A stretch of DNA of 10,575 nt, taken from assembly GCA_027625225.1 (NCBI GenBank), contig JAQBWG010000040.1:1-10575 (forward strand). Direction: 5' to 3'. This document shows, one piece after another, positions 5,902-10,575 of the stretch. Every line of letters starts with the position of its first letter. The stretch's first letter is position 1. Position numbers and translations under genes: made by a program. The DNA comes from Chloroflexota bacterium (lineage in GTDB: Bacteria; Chloroflexota; Dehalococcoidia; Lucifugimonadales; VGZR01). Under the pieces are notes generated by a model. It ran no database searches and had not been told where the DNA came from. It saw nothing but the letters and a program-made list of their open reading frames with translations.

Positions 5902-6906
5902 ATGAAGCCAGGTAAGCTGCCGCTGGATTTCCTCGCCCAGTTATTGTCGACACTACACATCGAAGACAAACGTGTCGCTCTCGGCCCCAGGCCGGGCGAA
6001 GACGCCGCACTCATTGATTTCGGCGATCGCTACCTCGTCGCGAAGACCGACCCTATCACCTTCGCTACCGACCACATCGGCTGGTACGCGGTGCAGGTGA
6101 ACGCCAACGACATCGCCGTCATGGGCGGGACGCCGAAGTGGATGATGACCACGCTTTTGCTGCCGGAGAGCGTCACCCGTAAGCAGGTCGCGGCGATGTT
6201 CGCGCAGCTTCAGGACGCAGCCGCGAAGCTCAATATCACTCTGGTCGGCGGACATACTGAAATCACCTACGAGCTGCCGCGCCCGATGGCTGTGGGGGTG
6301 ATGCTGGGTGAGGTCGAGAAAGACAAAGTTGTTCTTACCTCCGGCGCCAAACCCGGAGACGCGCTCATGCTCACCAAAGGAATCGCCCTCGAAGGCACGT
6401 CCATTCTTGCGCGGGAGGCCGCTCCGGCGCTCCGTAAAGCCGGTGTGAAGGCGAGTGCCATCCGTCGCGCGAAAGATTTTCTGTTCGATCCCGGCATTAG
6501 CGTCGTGAAGGATGCCGCCGTGGCCTGTGCTGCCGTACCTGTCCACGCCATGCACGACCCCACCGAGGGCGGACTGGCATCCGGTCTGTTGGAGATGGCT
6601 CAAGCGGGTGGAGTGGGCCTCGTGCTGGACGCCGAAGCGATACCCCTGCTATCGGAGTGCGAGGAATTCTGCTGTGCACTCGGAATAGACCCGCTCGGTC
6701 TCATCGCATCCGGTGCGCTGCTGGCTGCGGTCGCACGACAGGACGTTCCGAAGTTGAAACTGGCGATGGATGAAGAAGGCATCGGTGTGTACGAGATAGG
6801 CCGAGTGACCGAGGTTGCCGAAGGGTTGCGGATGCGTAAGAACGGGCGGCTGCAGCGATTGCCACGGTTCGCCCGCGACGAATTGGTGAGGTATTTGGGT
6901 GGCTAG
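5902..6906 (+). CDS. HypE-like AIR synthase-superfamily protein lacking the HypE C-terminal cysteine
   Basis: A 334-residue cytoplasmic protein of the PurM/HypE/ThiL/SelD superfamily, whose members bind ATP in a dimer cleft. Visible motifs are GEDAALID (32-39), KTDPITF (48-54), VNANDIAVMGG (66-76), VGGHTEIT (115-122), HDPTEGGLASG (218-228) and DPLGLIASGALL (263-274). These fit HypE best. True HypE ends in a Pro-Arg-Ile-Cys type tail whose cysteine carries the carbamoyl/cyano group of the hydrogenase ligand. This protein ends in VRYLGG with no such cysteine, so it probably does not do that job. No hydrogenase or other hyp gene is in the window. It may be one of the stand-alone AIR synthase-related proteins of unknown substrate. 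Start ATG 5902 follows GAAGG (5890-5894). Confidence 0.82.
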   Translation: MKPGKLPLDFLAQLLSTLHIEDKRVALGPRPGEDAALIDFGDRYLVAKTDPITFATDHIGWYAVQVNANDIAVMGGTPKWMMTTLLLPESVTRKQVAAMFAQLQDAAAKLNITLVGGHTEITYELPRPMAVGVMLGEVEKDKVVLTSGAKPGDALMLTKGIALEGTSILAREAAPALRKAGVKASAIRRAKDFLFDPGISVVKDAAVACAAVPVHAMHDPTEGGLASGLLEMAQAGGVGLVLDAEAIPLLSECEEFCCALGIDPLGLIASGALLAAVARQDVPKLKLAMDEEGIGVYEIGRVTEVAEGLRMRKNGRLQRLPRFARDELVRYLGG

Positions 6907-6913
6907 GGCTGAT

Positions 6914-6926
6914 ATGTGTTGCACAT
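6914..6926 (+). promoter_or_regulatory. Short palindrome upstream of the nuo promoter
   Basis: ATGTG-TTG-CACAT has 5-base arms around a 3-base centre. It lies 25 bases upstream of the -35 box of the nuo promoter, a typical place for an activator site. With arms this short, chance is a real alternative. Confidence 0.3.
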
Positions 6927-6951
6927 GAAGAGCGAATCGTCTAATTTAGCT

Positions 6952-6980
6952 TTGACACCCTATCTGACGGATGCTAACAT
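6952..6980 (+). promoter_or_regulatory. Sigma-70-type promoter of the nuo operon
   Basis: The -35 box TTGACA (6952-6957) is a perfect consensus match, followed by a 17-base spacer and TAACAT (6975-6980), which matches four of six -10 positions. The AT-rich AATTTAGC just before the -35 box resembles an UP element. Transcription would start near 6987, leaving a leader of about 17 bases that still includes the GGAGGG ribosome binding site at 6990-6995. It is the clearest promoter in the window. Confidence 0.72.
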
Positions 6981-7003
6981 GCGGGTATTGGAGGGATGCT
7001 GTA

Positions 7004-7372
7004 GTGCCTGATGGGTACGCCTTAAACTGGTTCGCGATTCTTTTGGTCGCGGTGGTTGGTGTAGGTGCCATAGGCACCATGTTTCTGTCCAATCGTCTCA
7101 TCGCTCCCAGGCGGCCTTCCGAGGTAAAGAACTCCCCCTACGAATGCGGCATCGAGCCCGCGCCCTTCCGTTGGTCCCAAGTCAACATCCGCTACTACGT
7201 GTTTGCCATTCTGTTCATTATCTTCGATGTGGAAGCGGTATTCCTGTTTCCCTGGGCTCTGGTGTTTCTGAAAACCGTTCCAGCCGTGTTCTACGAAATG
7301 CTTATCTTCATGGGCATCCTGTTCTTCGGCATCATCTACGGCTGGCGTAAAGGAGTCCTTCAGTGGAAATAA
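7004..7372 (+). CDS. nuoA: NADH-quinone oxidoreductase (complex I) subunit A
   Basis: A 122-residue membrane subunit of respiratory complex I, found in the proton-pumping arm next to the quinone channel. It has three hydrophobic helices (about 9-30, 65-87, 97-114). The conserved family motifs are SPYECGIEP (44-52), the loop with Cys48, and FRWSQVNIRYY followed by IFDVEAVFLFPWA, with the conserved acidic pair Asp75 and Glu77. Start: GTG 7004, eight bases after GGAGGG. The longer reading from ATG 6971 is rejected because that codon lies within the promoter region, before the expected transcription start. It is the first gene of the operon. Its last 10 bases overlap the start of nuoB. Confidence 0.96.
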   Translation: MPDGYALNWFAILLVAVVGVGAIGTMFLSNRLIAPRRPSEVKNSPYECGIEPAPFRWSQVNIRYYVFAILFIIFDVEAVFLFPWALVFLKTVPAVFYEMLIFMGILFFGIIYGWRKGVLQWK

Positions 7373-7932
7373 GCGGCAACCAGCCCACGGCTTCAACAAC
7401 GGGCAACACCCCGGGGGAAGCCATCTTCGAGCGGGTTCTGCCGAACGCGCTGGTGGCCAAGTCTAACGAACTATTCGCGCTAGCCCGCAAGTCGTCCTTG
7501 TGGACACTTAGCTTCGGCCTGGCTTGCTGCGCCATCGAGATGATAGACGCCCATATGTCCCATCACGACCTCGACCGCTTCGGCGTCGTTACCTGGCCCT
7601 CTCCTAGACAGGCGGACGTGATGATTGTTGCGGGCACCGTGGTCAAAAAGATGGCCGAGCCCATCAAACGCCTGTACGAGCAGATGCCCGACCCCAAATG
7701 GGTCATTGCCATGGGGAGCTGCGCCACCAACGGCGGCCCGTACTACCGGTCGTATTCGGTGGTCATGGGTGTGGATCACCTGGTGCCGGTAGATGTGTAC
7801 GTGCCGGGCTGCCCCCCCCGGCCTGAAGCCTTGATGTACGGGGTGATGGAGCTTCAAAAGAAGATTTCAAACGATGCAAAGAACCGGAAGCTGCCCGTTA
7901 TTACTTCGAAACCCGATACCAGTACTTCGTAA
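7363..7932 (+). CDS. nuoB: NADH-quinone oxidoreductase (complex I) subunit B
   Basis: A 189-residue peripheral-arm subunit carrying iron-sulfur cluster N2, the last electron carrier before quinone. The four ligands are in place: Cys55-Cys56 (GLACCAIEM), Cys120 (GSCATNGG) and Cys150 (VPGCPPRPE). The conserved SPRQADVMIVAGT is at 80-92. Start: GTG 7363, preceded by AAAGGAG (7349-7355). The alternative of a later start would remove this well-placed site. It overlaps nuoA by 10 bases, which indicates coupled translation. The C-terminus is slightly extended (about 25 polar residues after the core). Length is normal for the family. Confidence 0.96.
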   Translation: MEISGNQPTASTTGNTPGEAIFERVLPNALVAKSNELFALARKSSLWTLSFGLACCAIEMIDAHMSHHDLDRFGVVTWPSPRQADVMIVAGTVVKKMAEPIKRLYEQMPDPKWVIAMGSCATNGGPYYRSYSVVMGVDHLVPVDVYVPGCPPRPEALMYGVMELQKKISNDAKNRKLPVITSKPDTSTS

Positions 7933-7966
7933 TCCGAGTTAATACCGTATATGCATAGTTCTCGAA

Positions 7967-8545
7967 ATGAGTGACGAACCCGTGTCCGAAGATTCTGAAA
8001 AACCCAAGGCTGAAGCTAAGGCCGAGAAACCTGCACGTCCTGCACGCAAGGAACCCGAAACGCCAACTGCGCCGGTCATGCTGGACGAACGCGGCGAGGC
8101 GCTGTCCGGTGTGCTTCCAAAGGTGTTCAGCGATTTCGAGATTGAATACTCCGCCGCGATGGATGAAGTGGTCGCCATCGTGAAGCCGAAGGACATTCCC
8201 GAAGTCTGCCGTATCGCCAAAGAGGACGAGCGGTTGAACTTCGACTACCTTCGTTCCATCAGTGTCGTGGATTACGAGGAACGACTGGAGGTCAACTACC
8301 ACCTGTTCTCGCTCGAAAACCGGCACAAGATGGTCATCAAAACCTCCGTCTCGCCCGACGACCCGCACGTGCCCACGGCCACCGGTGTCTGGAGGGGAGC
8401 CGATTGGCACGAACGCGAAGGCCACGACCTGTTCGGTGTGGTGTTTGACGACCACCCGAACCTGAAGCCTCTGGTGCTCTACGAAGGCTTTGAAGGCTTT
8501 CCGGGCCGCAAGAGTTTCCCGTTCCACGAGTACGAAGAATGGTAG
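7967..8545 (+). CDS. nuoC: NADH-quinone oxidoreductase (complex I) subunit C
   Basis: A 192-residue peripheral-arm subunit (30 kDa type) that holds subunits B and D together. The family signature is visible at 147-157: Trp-His-Glu-Arg-Glu-Gly-His-Asp-Leu-Phe-Gly, followed by FDDHPNLKPLVLYEGFEGFPGRK. The first 36 or so residues are low-complexity, rich in Lys, Glu, Ala and Pro, and probably disordered; the conserved fold begins near residue 45. There is no good ribosome binding site before ATG 7967, so the true start could differ (an in-frame ATG lies at 8079). The 34-base gap from nuoB is the largest inside the operon. It is a separate gene, not fused to nuoD as in E. coli. Confidence 0.94.
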   Translation: MSDEPVSEDSEKPKAEAKAEKPARPARKEPETPTAPVMLDERGEALSGVLPKVFSDFEIEYSAAMDEVVAIVKPKDIPEVCRIAKEDERLNFDYLRSISVVDYEERLEVNYHLFSLENRHKMVIKTSVSPDDPHVPTATGVWRGADWHEREGHDLFGVVFDDHPNLKPLVLYEGFEGFPGRKSFPFHEYEEW

Positions 8546-8549
8546 GCAG

Positions 8550-9689
8550 ATGGTTCAGAAGGTAACCGAAACACGCACACAATCAGCCGACCGCCTCGAT
8601 GAGGTGGACATGATGCTGAACATGGGGCCGCAGCACCCCAGCACCCACGGCGTGTTCCGACTGGTGGTCTGGCTCGACGGCGAGCGCATTGTGAAGGCGG
8701 AACCGCATATCGGCTATCTGCACCGTGGTTCCGAGAAGCTGTGCGAACGTGAGGACTACGCCCAAATCATCACCCTGTTTGACCGGCTGGACTACGTCGC
8801 CAACCTCAACGGCGAGCTTGCCTTTTGCATGGCTGCCGAGAAGCTCATGGGCCTGGAAGTGCCGGAACGGGCCTGGTATATCCGAACCATCCTTTGCGAA
8901 CTCAACCGCATCGCCAGCCACATGCTGTTCTACGGCGTATACGGTCTGGACGCTGGAGCCATGTCTCCGGTGCTGTACGGCTTCCGCGAGCGCGAACGCA
9001 TAATCCTGCTGTTCGAGGCCGTCACCGGCGCCCGTATGATGCACAACTACATCCGTATCGGCGGTGTCAAAGAAGACTTGCCGGACGACTTCAACAAGCG
9101 TATGGCTACACTCATTGACGAGCTGAAGCATGGTATTGACGAATGTGACCGGTTGCTTTCCCGAAGCGAGATTTTCCTGGAGCGTACCAAGGGCGTCGGC
9201 ACCATAGACGGCAAGACGGCCATTGACTACGGCGTCTCCGGCCCTATGCTCCGTGCGGCAGGCGTGAAGGAAGACGTTCGGGTCTCCGAACCGTACGGTA
9301 TATACGACCGCTTCGATTTCGGCATCCCTGTGGGCACCAACGGCGACTGCTGGGATCGCTACTACGTCCGTATTTTGGAGATGCGAGAGTCGCTTTCCAT
9401 CATCGAACAGGCTATGCAGCAGATGGAGCCCGGCGACATCGCCGCCAAGGTTCGCCGCATCGCCCGCCCGCCCAAGGGCGAAGCGTTCATCCGCACCGAA
9501 TCGCCCCGCGGAGACTTCGGCGTGTTCCTGGTCAGCGACGGCGGAGACAAGCCCTATCGCGTTAAGGTTCGCGCCCCTTCGTTCGCCAATCTACAGGCTA
9601 TAACCCATCTGCTTCGAGACGCGTACATCGCCGACGCCGTGGTCGTGCTCGGATCCATTGACATCATCTTGGGAGAAGTAGACCGATGA
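8550..9689 (+). CDS. nuoD: NADH-quinone oxidoreductase (complex I) subunit D
   Basis: A 379-residue 49-kDa-type subunit that forms the quinone pocket with subunit B. Key motifs are MGPQHPSTHGV (25-35), where His33 is in the loop whose His contacts the quinone head, PHIGYLHRGSEKL (about 52-64), and LDYV with Tyr82, the expected second quinone-contacting residue. The C-terminus IDIILGEVDR is the usual family end, and the hydrogenase-type cysteines are absent, as in all complex I. Start: ATG 8550, four bases after the nuoC stop. An upstream in-frame TTG at 8490 would lie deep within nuoC and is rejected. The ribosome site is weak (GGTAGG, 8541-8546), so coupling to nuoC is likely. The stop overlaps the nuoH start as ATGA. 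Confidence 0.96.
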   Translation: MVQKVTETRTQSADRLDEVDMMLNMGPQHPSTHGVFRLVVWLDGERIVKAEPHIGYLHRGSEKLCEREDYAQIITLFDRLDYVANLNGELAFCMAAEKLMGLEVPERAWYIRTILCELNRIASHMLFYGVYGLDAGAMSPVLYGFRERERIILLFEAVTGARMMHNYIRIGGVKEDLPDDFNKRMATLIDELKHGIDECDRLLSRSEIFLERTKGVGTIDGKTAIDYGVSGPMLRAAGVKEDVRVSEPYGIYDRFDFGIPVGTNGDCWDRYYVRILEMRESLSIIEQAMQQMEPGDIAAKVRRIARPPKGEAFIRTESPRGDFGVFLVSDGGDKPYRVKVRAPSFANLQAITHLLRDAYIADAVVVLGSIDIILGEVDR

Positions 9690-10575
9690 CGCTGCTTGAA
9701 GGCGTCTACTATACCCTCGGAGCTCTGGGCATCGTCGGCTTCTTGTCCACCACAGTGATTGCGCTCACCTGGCTCGAACGTAAGGCGCTTGCCCGTATTC
9801 AGCAACGCATGGGTCCGACCCGGGTCGGGCCGCAGGGCCTGCTGCAGCCTATCGCGGACGTCCTGAAGCTTATGAGCAAAGAAGACATCGTCCCGTCGTG
9901 GTCGGACAAGCGCCTGTTCTGGCTCGCGCCCATGGCCTTCTTTTTGCCCGCGTTGCTTCTCTGGGTCACCATCCCCGTCACACGCGACCTCGTCCTGCGT
10001 AACCTGGAGATGGGCCTGTTCTACATCGTCGCCATCTCGGTGTTGTCCGTTGCCGGACTGGCCCTTGCGGGCTGGAGTTCGGCCAACAAGTACGCTCTTC
10101 TCGGCAGTCTGCGGGCCGTCGGTGCATTGATAAGCTACGAAATACCCTTTATTCTCGCTGTACTTGCGGTCGCCATGCTTGCCCAAACGTTCGATATCAC
10201 AGAAATCGTGGACGACCAGCGCAACATCGCCTACGTTCTTATTCTTCCGCTTGGGCTGTTCCTCTTTTTCACCGCTAGTCTGGCCGAACTCGGCCGGACA
10301 CCGTTCGACATTCACCATGCCGAGTCCGAGGTGGTCGGCGGCCCGTTCGTCGAGTACAGCGGCGCGCATTGGGCTGCATTTATGCTGTCTGAATACGCCA
10401 ATACCTTTACCGTAGCCGTGCTCACCGTGCTGCTCTTCTTCGGAGGCTGGCGGTGGCCCACCATGCCCTTCGAAGGTGGCCTGCACATCGTTCTCTCGGC
10501 TATCTGGCTGTTGGTGAAAACCTATTTGGTTATTCTCGTCATCTTCTGGATACGCGGCACCTTTCCGCGCTTGCG
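9686..10575 (+). CDS. nuoH: NADH-quinone oxidoreductase (complex I) subunit H (partial, 3' end missing)
   Basis: The first 296 residues of the membrane subunit that joins the two arms and lines the quinone tunnel. It is cut by the window edge. Motifs: LERKALARIQQRMGPTRVG (about 30-48), then QPIADVLKLMSKED, and SLRAVGALISYEIP around Tyr151-Glu152. The acidic loop includes Glu201, Arg204, Asp208, Glu213 and Glu215. In standard NuoH this loop reads PFDLPEAE; here it reads PFDIHHAESE, so the first loop Glu is His211, and the loop continues GGPFVEYSG instead of the common form. At least seven hydrophobic segments are visible. Start ATG 9686 follows GGGAGAAG (9671-9678) and overlaps the nuoD stop. 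nuoE, nuoF and nuoG are not found between nuoD and nuoH. Confidence 0.95.
   Translation, partial: MTLLEGVYYTLGALGIVGFLSTTVIALTWLERKALARIQQRMGPTRVGPQGLLQPIADVLKLMSKEDIVPSWSDKRLFWLAPMAFFLPALLLWVTIPVTRDLVLRNLEMGLFYIVAISVLSVAGLALAGWSSANKYALLGSLRAVGALISYEIPFILAVLAVAMLAQTFDITEIVDDQRNIAYVLILPLGLFLFFTASLAELGRTPFDIHHAESEVVGGPFVEYSGAHWAAFMLSEYANTFTVAVLTVLLFFGGWRWPTMPFEGGLHIVLSAIWLLVKTYLVILVIFWIRGTFPRL

Noticed and set aside
6971..7003. Eleven-residue N-terminal extension of NuoA from ATG 6971
   Set aside because: It overlaps the promoter -10 box and would not be transcribed from it. GTG 7004 has the correct ribosome binding site.

Overview
The window reads as part of one bacterial chromosome, densely packed, with every supportable gene on the + strand. 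Gene order and protein types suggest an anaerobe with corrinoid/folate one-carbon metabolism and a short form of respiratory complex I. The nearest picture I can draw from memory is the Dehalococcoidia branch of Chloroflexota. That placement is an inference; nothing here is a phylogenetic marker I can place with certainty. I see no transposase, integrase, phage gene, tRNA, rRNA or CRISPR array.

Layout. (1) Bases 1-2332 hold the 3' end of an unrecognised gene, a MtaA/UroD-superfamily methyltransferase with an intact zinc motif (His-X-Cys...Cys), and a pterin-binding methyltransferase of the AcsE/MtrH type that keeps all four folate-contacting positions. The last two probably act as a pair, moving methyl groups between a corrinoid protein and tetrahydrofolate. 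(2) Bases 2333-3027 hold two very small unrecognised genes (71 and 82 aa). The first is Cys/His-containing; the second has four cysteines. Inverted repeats surround them: a nested dyad over a possible promoter, a perfect 9-bp hairpin across the first stop codon, and a palindrome after the second gene. (3) Bases 3028-4032 encode a CtBP-like D-2-hydroxyacid dehydrogenase in which the usual catalytic Glu appears as Asp. (4) Bases 4083-5875 encode a DrrA/DrrB-type ABC exporter pair joined by an ATGA overlap. (5) Bases 5902-6906 encode a HypE-like AIR-synthase-superfamily protein without the C-terminal cysteine of true HypE.

(6) From 6952 a textbook sigma-70-type promoter (TTGACA, 17 bp, TAACAT) drives nuoA-nuoB-nuoC-nuoD-nuoH, which runs off the right edge. 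nuoH follows nuoD by an ATGA overlap, so nuoE, nuoF and nuoG are missing from where alphabetically ordered operons carry them. This matches 11-subunit complex I variants that take electrons from a donor other than NADH. NuoH also has an unusual quinone-loop sequence, in which the PEAE of standard NuoH is HHAE and is followed by GGPFVEYSG, a pattern I associate with group 4 hydrogenase-type membrane subunits.

Together the window joins one-carbon/corrinoid chemistry to a membrane proton- or ion-pumping respiratory complex. The genes between look like separate small transcription units. The most notable unexplained parts are the two small cysteine-bearing genes with their inverted repeats and the altered NuoH loop.
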